From contig OY855912.1 of NCBI GenBank assembly GCA_963693305.1, positions 312,501-376,500 on the forward strand: a stretch of 64,000 nt of DNA, given 5' to 3'. Position numbers and translations under genes: made by a program. Of the stretch, positions 48,919-61,466 are shown in pieces (position 1 is the stretch's first letter; each line of letters begins with the position of its first letter). The notes under the pieces are model-generated. The model was not told where the DNA came from and did no database searches. It saw nothing but the letters and a program-made list of their open reading frames with translations. The DNA comes from Meandrina meandrites (taxonomy: Eukaryota; Cnidaria; Anthozoa; Scleractinia; Meandrinidae).

Positions 48919-49107
48919 ATACGGTATATACAAGGTATATACACTGTACTCTGTGCGCTGTGCACTATACACGGTACACTGTACTCTGTGCACTGTGCAC
49001 TGTGCACCATACACGGTACACTGTACTCTCTGCACTGTGCACTATACACGGTACACTGTACTCTCTGCACTACACACGGTACACTGTACTCTGTGCACTA
49101 CACAGCT
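48919..49107 (+). repeat. Heptamer-built satellite, right edge
   Basis: The last 189 bp of the array: remainder of the TATA block with the private CAAGG spacer, then about five units ending at CAGCTG (49,103-49,108). Reverse-complemented, it matches 10,433-10,598 nearly base for base, including GTGCACCATACACGG, with one extra unit. Confidence 0.9.
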
Positions 49108-50326
49108 GGCTTTTTGCGCTGCTTGCAAAAGCCGACCCAAAATTGTGGTTTGAAACCAAACTCGTGGAATTCGATCCCAAGGGTGTTTTTTCGTTTCGCC
49201 TCGATGGGGAATCTCAAAAAAACGAGTTTTGAACGCAATTGGACGACCTTCGTCAACCCAGCGTTTTCCGCTACTTGGTAAATCCACCCCAAAATGGTGG
49301 TATGAAACCGACCTCGTGGAAATCGATCCCAAGGGTGTTTTTTCGTTTTGCCCCGATGGGGATAGTCGAAAAAACGAGTTTTCAACGCAATTGGACGACC
49401 TTCGTCAACCCGGCGTTTTGCGCTGCTGGGAAAAGCCCACCCAAAATGGTGGTATGAAGCCGACCTCGTGGAATTCGATCCAAAGGGTGTTTTTTCGTTT
49501 CGCCCCGATGGGGAAACTCGAAAAAACGAGTTTTCAACGCAATTGGACGACATTCGTCAACCCGCCTTTTTGCACTGCTTGCAAAAGCCCAGCAAAAATG
49601 GTGGTATGAAACCGACCTCGTGGAATTTGATCCCAAGGGTGTTTTTTTGTTCCGTCCCGATGGGGAAACTCGACAAAACGAGTTTTCAACCCAATTGGAC
49701 GACCTTGGTCAAACCGGCGTTTTGCGCTGCTTGGAAAATCCCACCCAAAATGGTGGTATGAAGCCGACCTCGTGGAATTCGATCCAAAGGGTGTTTTTTC
49801 GTTTCGCCCCGATGGGGAAACTCGAAAAAACGAGTTTTCAACGCAATTGGACGACATTCGTCAACCCGCCTTTTTGCACTGCTTGCAAAAGCCCAGCAAA
49901 AATGGTGGTATGAAACCGACCTCGTGGAATTTGATCCCAAGGGTGTTTTTTTGTTCCGTCCCGATGGGGAAACTCGACAAAACGAGTTTTCAACCCAATT
50001 GGACGACCTTGGTCAAACCGGCGTTTTGCGCTGCTTGGAAAATCCCACCCAAAATGGTGGTATGAAACCGACCTCGTGGAATTCGATCACAAGGGTGTTT
50101 TTTCGTTTCGCCCCGATGGGGAAACTCGACAAAACGAGTTTTGAACGCAATTGGACGACCTTCGTCAACCCGGCGTTTTCCGCTGCTTGGTAAAGCCCAG
50201 CAAAAATAGGGGTATGAAACCGACCTCGTGGAATTCGATCCCAAGGGTGTTTTTTCGTTTCGCCCCGATGGGGAAAGTCGAAAAAACGACCTTCGTCAAC
50301 CCGCCTTTTTGCACTGCTTGTAAAAG

Positions 50327-52574
50327 CTAGCCCACCCAAAATGGTGGTATGAAACCGACCTTGTGGAATTTGATCGCAAGGGTGTTTTTTCGTTTCGCCC
50401 CAATGGGGAAACTCAAAAAAAACGAGTTTTCAACCCAATTGGACGACCTTGGTCAAACCGGCGTTTTGCGCTGCTTCGAAAATCCCACCCAAAATGGTGG
50501 TATGAAACCGACCTCGTGGAATTCGATCACAAGGGTGTTCTTTCGTTTCGCCCCGATGGGGAAACTCGACAAAACGAGTTTTGAACGCAATTGGACGACC
50601 TTCGTCAACCCGGCGTTTTCTGCTGCTTGGTAAAGCCCAGCAAAAATAGGGGTATGAAACCGACCTCGTGGAATTCGAACCCAAGGGTGTTTTTTCGTTT
50701 CGCCCCGATGGGGAAAGTCGAAAAAACGAGTTTTGAACGCAATTGGACGACCTTCGTCAACCCGGCTTTTTGCGTTGCTGGGAAAAGCCCACCCAAAATG
50801 GTGGTGTGAAACCGACCTCGTGGAATTCGATCCCAAGGGTGTTTTTTCGTTTCGCCCCGATGGGGAAACTCGAAAAAACGAGTTTTCAACGCAATTGGAC
50901 GACATTCGTCAACCCGCCTTTTTGCACTGCTTGCAAAAGCCCAGCAAAAATGGTGGTATGAAACCGACCTCGTGGAATTTGATCCCAAGGGTGTTTTTTT
51001 GTTCCGTCCCGATGGGGAAACTCGACAAAACGAGTTTTCAACCCAATTGGACGACCTTGGTCAAACCGGCGTTTTGCGCTGCTTGGAAAATCCCACCCAA
51101 AATGGTGGTATGAAACCGACCTCGTGGAATTCGATCACAAGGGTGTTTTTTCGTTTCGCCCCGATGGGGAAACTCGACAAAACGAGTTTTGAACGCAATT
51201 GGACGACCTTCGTCAACCCGGCGTTTTCCGCTGCTTGGTAAAGCCCAGCAAAAATAGGGGTATGAAACCGACCTCGTGGAATTCGATCCCAAGGGTGTTT
51301 TTTCGTTTCGCCCCGATGGGGAAAGTCGAAAAAACGACCTTCGTCAACCAGCCTTTTTGCACTGCTTGTAAAAGCTAGCCCACCCAAAATGGTGGTATGA
51401 AACCGACCTTGTGGAATTTGATCGCAAGGGTGTTTTTTCGTTTCGCCCCAATGGGGAAACTCAAAAAAAACGAGTTTTCAACCCAATTGGACGACCTTGG
51501 TCAAACCGGCGTTTTGCGCTGCTTCGAAAATCCCACCCAAAATGGTGGTATGAAACCGACCTTGTGGAATTTGATCGCAAGGGTGTTTTTTCGTTTCGCC
51601 CCAATGGGGAAACTCGAAAAAACGAGTTTTCAACCCAATTGGACGACCTTGGTCAAACCGGCGTTTTGCGCTGCTTCGAAAATCCCACCCAAAATGGTGG
51701 TATGAAACCGACCTCGTGGAATTCGATCACAAGGGTGTTCTTTCGTTTCGCCCCGATGGGGAAACTCGACAAAACGAGTTTTGAACGCAATTGGACGACC
51801 TTCGTCAACCCGGCGTTTTCCGCTGCTTGGTAAAGCCCAGCAAAAATAGGGGTATGAAACCGACCTCGTGGAATTCGAACCCAAGGGTGTTTTTTCGTTT
51901 CGCCCCGATGGGGAAAGTCGAAAAAACGAGTTTTGAACGCAATTGGACGACCTTCGTCAACCCGGCTTTTTGCGTTGCTGGGAAAAGCCCACCCAAAATG
52001 GTGGTGTGAAACCGACCTCGTGGAATTCGATCCCAAGGGTGTTTTTTCGTTTCGCCCCGATGGGGAAACTCGAAAAAACGAGTTTTCAACGCAATTGGAC
52101 GACATTCGTCAACCCGCCTTTTTGCACTGCTTGCAAAAGCCCAGCAAAAATGGTGGTATGAAACCGACCTCGTGGAATTTGATCCCAAGGGTGTTTTTTT
52201 GTTCCGTCCCGATGGGGAAACTCGACAAAACGAGTTTTCAACCCAATTGGACGACCTTGGTCAAACCGGCGTTTTGCGCTGCTTGGAAAATCCCACCCAA
52301 AATGGTGGTATGAAACCGACCTCGTGGAATTCGATCACAAGGGTGTTTTTTCGTTTCGCCCCGATGGGGAAACTCGACAAAACGAGTTTTGAACGCAATT
52401 GGACGACCTTCGTCAACCCGGTGTTTTCCGCTGCTTGGTAAAGCCCAGCAAAAATAGGGGTATGAAACCGACCTCGTGGAATTCGATCCCAAGGGTGTTT
52501 TTTCGTTTCGCCCCGATGGGGAAAGTCGAAAAAACGACCTTCGTCAACCCGCCTTTTTGCACTGCTTGTAAAAG
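50327..52574 (+). repeat. 2,248-bp higher-order satellite unit, copy 1
   Basis: Two sub-blocks of 1,048 and 1,200 bp, each starting at a CTAGC-marked short monomer. The same 1,048/1,200 pattern repeats at 52,575-54,822 with near-identical sequence. Confidence 0.85.
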
Positions 52575-54822
52575 CTAGCCCACCCAAAATGGTGGTATGA
52601 AACCGACCTTGTGGAATTTGATCGCAAGGGTGTTTTTTCGTTTCGCCCCAATGGGGAAACTCAAAAAAAACGAGTTTTCAACCCAATTGGACGACCTTGG
52701 TCAAACCGGCGTTTTGCGCTGCTTCGAAAATCCCACCCAAAATGGTGGTATGAAACCGACCTCGTGGAATTCGATCACAAGGGTGTTCTTTCGTTTCGCC
52801 CCGATGGGGAAACTCGACAAAACGAGTTTTGAACGCAATTGGACGACCTTCGTCAACCCGGCGTTTTCCGCTGCTTGGTAAAGCCCAGCAAAAATAGGGG
52901 TATGAAACCGACCTCGTGGAATTCGAACCCAAGGGTGTTTTTTCGTTTCGCCCCGATGGGGAAAGTCGAAAAAACGAGTTTTGAACGCAATTGGACGACC
53001 TTCGTCAACCCGGCTTTTTGCGTTGCTGGGAAAAGCCCACCCAAAATGGTGGTGTGAAACCGACCTCGTGGAATTCGATCCCAAGGGTGTTTTTTCGTTT
53101 CGCCCCGATGGGGAAACTCGAAAAAACGAGTTTTCAACGCAATTGGACGACATTCGTCAACCCGCCTTTTTGCACTGCTTGCAAAAGCCCAGCAAAAATG
53201 GTGGTATGAAACCGACCTCGTGGAATTTGATCCCAAGGGTGTTTTTTTGTTCCGTCCCGATGGAAAAACTCGACAAAACGAGTTTTCAACCCAATTGGAC
53301 GACCTTGGTCAAACCGGCGTTTTGCGCTGCTTGGAAAATCCCACCCAAAATGGTGGTATGAAACCGACCTCGTGGAATTCGATCACAAGGGTGTTTTTTC
53401 GTTTCGCCCCGATGGGGAAACTCGACAAAACGAGTTTTGAACGCAATTGGACGACCTTCGTCAACCCGGCGTTTTCCGCTGCTTGGTAAAGCCCACCCAA
53501 AATAGGGGTATGAAACCGACCTCGTGGAATTCGATCCCAAGGGTGTTTTTTCGTTTCGCCCCGATGGGGAAAGTCGAAAAAACGACCTTCGTCAACCAGC
53601 CTTTTTGCACTGCTTGTAAAAGCTAGCCCACCCAAAATGGTGGTATGAAACCGACCTTGTGGAATTTGATCGCAAGGGTGTTTTTTCCTTTCGCCCCAAT
53701 GGGGAAACTCAAAAAAAACGAGTTTTCAACCCAATTGGACGACCTTGGTCAAACCGGCGTTTTGCGCTGCTTCGAAAATCCCACCCAAAATGGTGGTATG
53801 AAACCGACCTTGTGGAATTTGATCGCAAGGGTGTTTTTTCGTTTCGCCCCAATGGGGAAACTCGAAAAAACGAGTTTTCAACCCAATTGGACGACCTTGG
53901 TCAAACCGGCGTTTTGCGCTGCTTCGAAAATCCCACCCAAAATGGTGGTATGAAACCGACCTCGTGGAATTCGATCACAAGGGTGTTCTTTCGTTTCGCC
54001 CCGATGGGGAAACTCGACAAAACGAGTTTTGAACGCAATTGGACGACCTTCGTCAACCCGGCGTTTTCCGCTGATTGGTAAAGCCCAGCAAAAATAGGGG
54101 TATGAAACCGACCTCGTGGAATTCGAACCCAAGGGTGTTTTTTCGTTTCGCCCCGATGGGGAAAGTCGAAAAAACGAGTTTTCAACGCAATTGGACGACC
54201 TTCGTCAACCCGGCTTTTTGCGTTGCTGGGAAAAGCCCACCCAAAATGGTGGTGTGAAACCGACCTCGTGGAATTCGATCCCAAGGGTGTTTTTTCGTTT
54301 CGCCCCGATGGGGAAACTCGAAAAAACGAGTTTTCAACGCAATTGGACGACATTCGTCAACCCGCCTTTTTGCACTGCTTGCAAAAGCCCAGCAAAAATG
54401 GTGGTATGAAACCGACCTCGTGGAATTTGATCCCAAGGGTGTTTTTTTGTTCCGTCCCGATGGGGAAACTCGACAAAACGAGTTTTCAACCCAATTGGAC
54501 GACCTTGGTCAAACCGGCGTTTTGCGCTGCTTGGAAAATCCCACCCAAAATGGTGGTATGAAACCGACCTCGTGGAATTCGATCACAAGGGTGTTTTTTC
54601 GTTTCGCCCCGATGGGGAAACTCGACAAAACGAGTTTTGAACGCAATTGGACGACCTTCGTCAACCCGGCGTTTTCCGCTGCTTGGTAAAGCCCAGCAAA
54701 AATAGGGGTATGAAACCGACCTCGTGGAATTCGATCCCAAGGGTGTTTTTTCGTTTCGCCCCGATGGGGAAACTCGAAAAAACGACCTTCGTCAACCCGC
54801 CTTTTTGCACTGCTTGTAAAAG
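52575..54822 (+). repeat. 2,248-bp higher-order satellite unit, copy 2
   Basis: Repeats the 1,048 + 1,200 bp organisation of 50,327-52,574. The next markers are spaced 440, 1,048, 1,352 and 1,199 bp, so later copies are rearranged or partial. Confidence 0.85.
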
Positions 54823-57800
54823 CTAGCCCACCCAAAATGGTGGTATGAAACCGACCTTGTGGAATTTGATCGCAAGGGTGTTTTTTCGTTTCGCCCCAAT
54901 GGGGAAACTCAAAAAAAACGAGTTTTCAACCCAATTGGACGACCTTGGTCAAACCGGCGTTTTGCGCTGCTTCGAAAATCCCACCCAAAATGGTGGTATG
55001 AAACCGACCTCGTGGAATTCGATCACAAGGGTGTTCTTTCGTTTCGCCCCGATGGGGAAACTCGACAAAACGAGTTTTGAACGCAATTGGACGACCTTCG
55101 TCAACCCGGCGTTTTCCGCTGCTTGGTAAAGCCCAGCAAAAATAGGGGTATGAAACCGACCTCGTGGAATTCGATCCCAAGGGTGTTTTTTCGTTTCGCC
55201 CCGATGGGGAAAGTCGAAAAAACGACCTTCGTCAACCCGCCTTTTTGCACTGCTTGTAAAAGCTAGCCCACCCAAAATGGTGGTATGAAACCGACCTTGT
55301 GGAATTTGATCGCAAGGGTGTTTTTTCGTTTCGCCCCAATGGGGAAACTCAAAAAAAACGAGTTTTCAACCCAATTGGACGACCTTGGTCAAACCGGCGT
55401 TTTGCGCTGCTTCGAAAATCCCACCCAAAATGGTGGTATGAAACCGACCTCGTGGAATTCGATCACAAGGGTGTTCTTTCGTTTCGCCCCGATGGGGAAA
55501 CTCGACAAAACGAGTTTTGAACGCAATTGGACGACCTTCGTCAACCCGGCGTTTTCCGCTGCTTGGTAAAGCCCAGCAAAAATAGGGGTATGAAACCGAC
55601 CTCGTGGAATTCGAACCCAAGGGTGTTTTTTCGTTTCGCCCCGATGGGGAAAGTCGAAAAAACGAGTTTTGAACGCAATTGGACGACCTTCGTCAACCCG
55701 GCTTTTTGCGTTGCTGGGAAAAGCCCACCCAAAATGGTGGTGTGAAACCGACCTCGTGGAATTCGATCCCAAGGGTGTTTTTTCGTTTCGCCCCGATGGG
55801 GAAACTCGAAAAAACGAGTTTTCAACGCAATTGGACGACATTCGTCAACCCGCCTTTTTGCACTGCTTGCAAAAGCCCAGCAAAAATGGTGGTATGAAAC
55901 CGACCTCGTGGAATTTGATCCCAAGGGTGTTTTTTTGTTCCGTCCCGATGGAAAAACTCGACAAAACGAGTTTTCAACCCAATTGGACGACCTTGGTCAA
56001 ACCGGCGTTTTGCGCTGCTTGGAAAATCCCACCCAAAATGGTGGTATGAAACCGACCTCGTGGAATTCGATCACAAGGGTGTTTTTTCGTTTCGCCCCGA
56101 TGGGGAAACTCGACAAAACGAGTTTTGAACGCAATTGGACGACCTTCGTCAACCCGGCGTTTTCCGCTGCTTGGTAAAGCCCACCCAAAATAGGGGTATG
56201 AAACCGACCTCGTGGAATTCGATCCCAAGGGTGTTTTTTCGTTTCGCCCCGATGGGGAAAGTCGAAAAAACGACCTTCGTCAACCAGCCTTTTTGCACTG
56301 CTTGTAAAAGCTAGCCCACCCAAAATGGTGGTATGAAACCGACCTTGTGGAATTTGATCGCAAGGGTGTTTTTTCGTTTCGCCCCAATGGGGAAACTCAA
56401 AAAAAACGAGTTTTCAACCCAATTGGACGACCTTGGTCAAACCGGCGTTTTGCGCTGCTTCGAAAATCCCACCCAAAATGGTGGTATGAAACCGACCTTG
56501 TGGAATTTGATCGCAAGGGTGTTTTTTCGTTTCGCCCCAATGGGGAAACTCGAAAAAACGAGTTTTCAACCCAATTGGACGACCTTGGTCAAACCGGCGT
56601 TTTGCGCTGCTTCGAAAATCCCACCCAAAATGGTGGTATGAAACCGACCTCGTGGAATTCGATCACAAGGGTGTTCTTTCGTTTCGCCCCGATGGGGAAA
56701 CTCGACAAAACGAGTTTTGAACGCAATTGGACGACCTTCGTCAACCCGCCTTTTTGCACTGCTTGCAAAAGCCAGCCCAAAATGGTGGTATGAAATCGAA
56801 ATTGGTAAAATCGATTCCAAGGGTGTTTCTGCGTTTCGCTCCGATGGGGAAAGTCGAAAAAACGAGTTTTGAACGCAATTGGACGACCTTCGTCAACCCG
56901 GCTTTTTGCGTTGCTGGGAAAAGCCCACCCAAAATGGTGGTGTGAAACCGACCTCGTGGAATTCGATCCCTAGGGTGTTTTTTCGTTTCGCCCCGATGGG
57001 GAAACTCGAAAAAACGAGTTTTCAACGCAATTGGACGACATTCGTCAACCCGCCTTTTTGCACTGCTTGCAAAAGCCCAGCAAAAATGGTGGTATGAAAC
57101 CGACCTCGTGGAATTTGATCCCAAGGGTGTTTTTTTGTTCCGTCCCGATGGGGAAACTCGACAAAACGAGTTTTCAACCCAATTGGACGACCTTGGTCAA
57201 ACCGGCGTTTTGCGCTGCTTGGAAAATCCCACCCAAAATGGTGGTATGAAACCGACCTCGTGGAATTCGATCACAAGGGTGTTTTTTCGTTTCGCCCCGA
57301 TGGGGAAACTCGACAAAACAAGTTTTGAACGCAATTGGACGACCTTCGTCAACCCGGCGTTTTCCGCTGCTTGGTAAAGCCCAGCAAAAATAGGGGTATG
57401 AAACCGACCTCGTGGAATTCGATCCCAAGGGTGTTTTTTCGTTTCGCCCCGATGGGGAAACTCGACAAAACGAGTTTTGAACGCAATTGGACGACCTTCG
57501 TCAACCCGGCGTTTTCCGCTGCTTGGTAAAGCCCAGCAAAAATAGGGGTATGAAACCGACCTCGTGGAATTCGATCCCAAGGGTGTTTTTTCGTTTCGCC
57601 CCGATGGGGAAAGTCGAAAAAACGACCTTCGTCAACCAGCCTTTTTGCACTGCTTGTAAAAGCTAGCCCACCCAAAATGGTGGTATGAAACCGACCTTGT
57701 GGAATTTGATCGCAAGGGTGTTTTTTCGTTTCGCCCCAATGGGGAAACTCGAAAAAACGAGTTTTCAACCCAATTGGACGACCTTGGTCAAACCGGCGTT

Positions 57801-59190
57801 TTGCGCTGCTTCGAAAATCCCACCCAAAATGGTGGTATGAAACCGACCTCGTGGAATTCGATCACAAGGGTGTTCTTTCGTTTCGCCCCGATGGGGAAAC
57901 TCGACAAAACGAGTTTTGAACGCAATTGGACGACCTTCGTCAACCCGCCTTTTTGCACTGCTTGCAAAAGCCAGCCCAAAATGGTGGTATGAAATCGAAA
58001 TTGGTAAAATCGATTCCAAGGGTGTTTCTGCGTTTCGCTCCGATGGGGAAAGTCGAAAAAACGAGTTTTGAACGCAATTGGACGACCTTCGTCAACCCGG
58101 CTTTTTGCGTTGCTGGGAAAAGCCCACCCAAAATGGTGGTGTGAAACCGACCTCGTGGAATTCGATCCCAAGGGTGTTTTTTCGTTTCGCCCCGATGGGG
58201 AAACTCGAAAAAACGAGTTTTCAACGCAATTGGACGACATTCGTCAACCCGCCTTTTTGCACTGCTTGCAAAAGCCCAGCAAAAATGGTGGTATGAAACC
58301 GACCTCGTGGAATTTGATCCCAAGGGTGTTTTTTTGTTCCGTCCCGATGGGGAAACTCGACAAAACGAGTTTTCAACCCAATTGGACGACCTTGGTCAAA
58401 CCGGCGTTTTGCGCTGCTTGGAAAATCCCACCCAAAATGGTGGTATGAAACCGACCTCGTGGAATTCGATCACAAGGGTGTTTTTTCGTTTCGCCCCGAT
58501 GGGGAAACTCGACAAAACAAGTTTTGAACGCAATTGGACGACCTTCGTCAACCCGGCGTTTTCCGCTGCTTGGTAAAGCCCAGCAAAAATAGGGGTATGA
58601 AACCGACCTCGTGGAATTCGATCCCAAGGGTGTTTTTCCGTTTCGCCCCGATGGGGAAACTCGACAAAACGAGTTTTGAACGCAATTGGACGACCTTCGT
58701 CAACCCGGCGTTTTCCGCTGCTTGGTAAAGCCCAGCAAAAATAGGGGTATGAAACCGACCTCGTGGAATTCGATCCCAAGGGTGTTTTTTCGTTTCGCCC
58801 CGATGGGGAAAGTCGAAAAAACGACCTTCGTCAACCAGCCTTTTTGCACTGCTTGTAAAAGCTAGCCCACCCAAAATGGTGGTATGAAACCGACCTTGTG
58901 GAATTTGATCGCAAGGGTGTTTTTTCGTTTCGCCCCAATGGGGAAACTCGAAAAAACGAGTTTTCAACCCAATTGGACGACCTTGGTCAAACCGGCGTTT
59001 TGCGCTGCTTCGAAAATCCCACCCAAAATGGTGGTATGAAACCGACCTCGTGGAATTCGATCACAAGGGTGTTCTTTCGTTTCGCCCCGATGGGGAAACT
59101 CGACAAAACGAGTTTTGAACGCAATTGGACGACCTTCGTCAACCCGGCTTTTTGCACTGCTTGCAAAAGCCAGCTCAAAATGGTGGTATG

Positions 59191-60668
59191 AAATCGAAAT
59201 TGGTAAAATCGATTCCAAGGGTGTTTCTGCGTTTCGCTCCGATGGGGAAAGTCGAAAAAACGCGTTTTGAACGCATTTGGACGACCTTCGTCAACCCGGC
59301 TTTTTGCGCTGCTTGGAATAGCCCACCCAAAATGGTGGCATGAAACCGAAATTGTAAAATTCGATCCCAAGGCTGTTTTTTCGCTTCGCCCCGATGGGGA
59401 AAGTTGAAAAAACGCGTTTTGAACGCAATTGGACGACCTTCGTCAACCCGGCTTTTTGCGCTGCTTGGAATAGCCCACCCAAAATGGTGGCATGAAACCG
59501 AAATTGTAAAATTCGATCCCAAGGCTGTTTTTTCGCTTCGCCCCGATGGGGAAAGTTGAAAAAACGCGTTTTGAACGCAATTGGACGACCTTCGTGAACC
59601 CGGCTTTTTCCGCTGCTTGGAAAAGCCCACCCAAAATGGTGGCATGAAACCGAAATTTTAAAATTCGATCCCAAGGGTGTTTTTTCGTTTCCCCCCGATG
59701 GGGAAATTTAACAAAACGCGTTTTGAACGCAATTGGACCACTTTCGTGAACCCGGCTTTTTCCGCCTCTTGGAAAAGCCCACCCAAAATGGTGGCAGGAA
59801 ACGGAAATTGTAAAATTCGATCCCAAGGGTGTTTTTTCGCTTCGCCCCGATGGGGAAAGTTGAAAAAACGCGTTTTGAACGCAATTGGACGACCTTCGTC
59901 AACCCGGCTTTTTCCGCTGCTTGGAAAAGCCCACCCAAAATGGTGGCATGAAACCGAAATTGTAAAATTCGATCGCAAGGGTGTTTTTTCGTTTCGCCCC
60001 GATGGGGAAAGTTGAAAAAACGCGTTTTGAAAGCAATTGGACGACCTTCGTGAACCCAGCTTTTTCCGCTGCTTGGAAAAGCCCACCCAAAATGGTGGCA
60101 GGAAACCGAAATTGTAAAATTCGATCCCAAGCGTGTTTTTTCGTTTCTCCCCGATTGGCAAAGTTCAAAAACGCGTTTTGAACGCACTTGGACGACCTTC
60201 GTCAACCCGGCTTTTTCCGCTGCTTGGATAAGCCCACCCAAAATGGTGCCATGAGATCGAAATTGTAAAATTCGATCCCAAGGGTGTTTTTTCGTTTCGC
60301 TCTGAATGGGAAAGTTGAAAAAACGCGTTTTGAACGCAATTCGACGACCTTCGTGAACCCGGCTTTTTCCGCTGCTTGGGAAAGCCCACCCAAAATGGTG
60401 GCAGGAGACCGAAATTGTAAAATTCGATACCAAGAGTGTTTTTTCGTTTCTCCCCGATGGGGAAAGTTGAAAATACGCGTTTCGAACGCAATTCGGCGAC
60501 CTTCGTCAACCCGGCTTTTTCCGCTGCTTGGAAAAGCCCACCCAAAATGGTGGCATGAAACCGAAATTGTAAAATTCGATCCCAAGGGTGTTTTTTCGCT
60601 TCGCCCCGATGGGGAAAGTTGAAAAAACGCGTTTTGAACGCAATTGGACGACCTTCGTCAACCCGGCT
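59191..60668 (+). repeat. 152-bp satellite, right arm, type A monomers
   Basis: About ten monomers with AAACGCG and AAATTGTAAAATTCGAT. Variants match the left arm in mirrored order: the boundary monomer with GAAATTGGTAAAATCG, two monomers with GGAATAGCCC and AAGGCTG, then one with AAATTTAACAAAACGCG and CCACTTTCGTG. The array stops abruptly at 60,668 in CCCGGCTTTT and AT-rich DNA begins. Confidence 0.9.
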
Positions 60669-60883
60669 TTTTTTTAATTTAAGGAGAAACATTTTTTTTG
60701 TTGCCGTTAAGCAACAGTTGTTTACGCAAAGTATGTTCCCAGCGTGGCTAAACTGGGAAACATTTGCGTCCGCAAAATTGTTTCGGCAACAGTGTTTCCT
60801 AGTTTACACAGGTATAAACGTCTCAGTTATCATGTTTCAAGCCTACCAAGTGTTGAACTAGAGGTTTGTTTTGGATATTTTAG
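60669..60883. other. AT-rich spacer between satellite and TRAF/MATH exon
   Basis: I see no gene, RNA or repeat here. It may be the 3' part of an intron whose 5' part is the satellite, or upstream flank. A candidate 3' splice site (TATTTTAG) ends at 60,883. Confidence 0.4.
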
Positions 60884-61151
60884 ACCGACTGTTCTGGTGC
60901 ATCGAATTACTAACAACACCGATCTTTTCTATGACAATTTTAAAACACCTTTATTATTACTGTATCCTAGGAAAGAATTGCAAATCCATCTATTGACTTG
61001 CGATGAAATGCAACGGGAGTGCGAAATCAAGGGCTGCCATTTCTTTGGCAATCTCCAAAGCATGGATGTACACACGTGCCAGCAAGCAGAAAAACACGTG
61101 GAACTGTTAAAAGAAGAAAAGGAAAAAATTCTAGATGCTATTCTGAACAAG
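60884..61151 (+). CDS. TRAF-type zinc-finger exon (5' partial gene)
   Basis: An open frame with coding character runs through this interval. It includes a segment of TRAF-type zinc-finger pattern: PRKELQIHLLTC, then ECEIKGCHF and MDVHTC, with paired Cys and His residues in the expected order, followed by a charged helix (KHVELL, KEEKEKIL) that could start a coiled coil. A good 5' splice site (AACAAG, then GTACAT) ends the exon in phase 0 at 61,151. The next exon also begins in phase 0 and encodes a MATH domain, giving the TRAF-like order of zinc finger, coiled coil and MATH. Such proteins usually act in receptor signalling or as ubiquitin-ligase adaptors. Left boundary is uncertain; no RING exon is visible in the window. 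Confidence 0.55.
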
Positions 61152-61346
61152 GTACATAATTCTGTTCCACATCACACGTTTAATTCCATCAAGGTTGTTT
61201 GTACAACTCCTCCAATTCCTCAAGACATATGAACGCTTACAGTTCTTTTATACAGTTTTGCATTCTGGAGATCTTTAAACGGTTGTGCTTTATAACAATT
61301 TAGAAAACAGTCCTAAGAAAATACGCGCGCTGATTGGTTAAAAATC

Positions 61347-61427
61347 GTGTTTCTATAACTCGATAGAAAAACATTAACAAGTTAACAAGTTGTTTTCGTT
61401 ATTTTTCTAAAAGAAATAGAAAACATG

Positions 61428-61459
<32 letters not shown>
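61347..61459. repeat. Perfect 23-bp inverted repeat in intron
   Basis: Arms 61,347-61,369 and 61,437-61,459 are perfect reverse complements (GTGTTTCTATAACTCGATAG and onward). Related ATAGAAACAC segments recur near 61,805-61,818. This suggests a degenerate hairpin transposon (MITE-like) inside the intron 61,152-61,912; no target duplication was established. Confidence 0.6.

Positions 61460-61466
<7 letters not shown>

Larger units (their letters stand above)
49106..59190 (+). repeat. 152-bp satellite, right arm, type B monomers with higher-order repeats
   Basis: About 66 monomers of 152 bp, all in the orientation reading CCACCCAAAATGGTGG. Most have GGAATTCGAT and AAAACGAG. Shortened monomers lacking about 21 bp and carrying CTAGC occur at 50,327, 51,375, 52,575, 53,623, 54,823, 55,263, 56,311, 57,663 and 58,862, marking higher-order units. 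The first monomer (49,106-49,290) shares private variants with the left-arm monomer at 10,250-10,432, such as CTACTTGGTAAATCC. No gene is supported. Confidence 0.93.

Noticed and set aside
49106..60668. Recurrent 60-240-codon ORFs on both strands of the 152-bp satellite
   Set aside because: They repeat with the monomer and higher-order period on both strands and have no independent coding signal.
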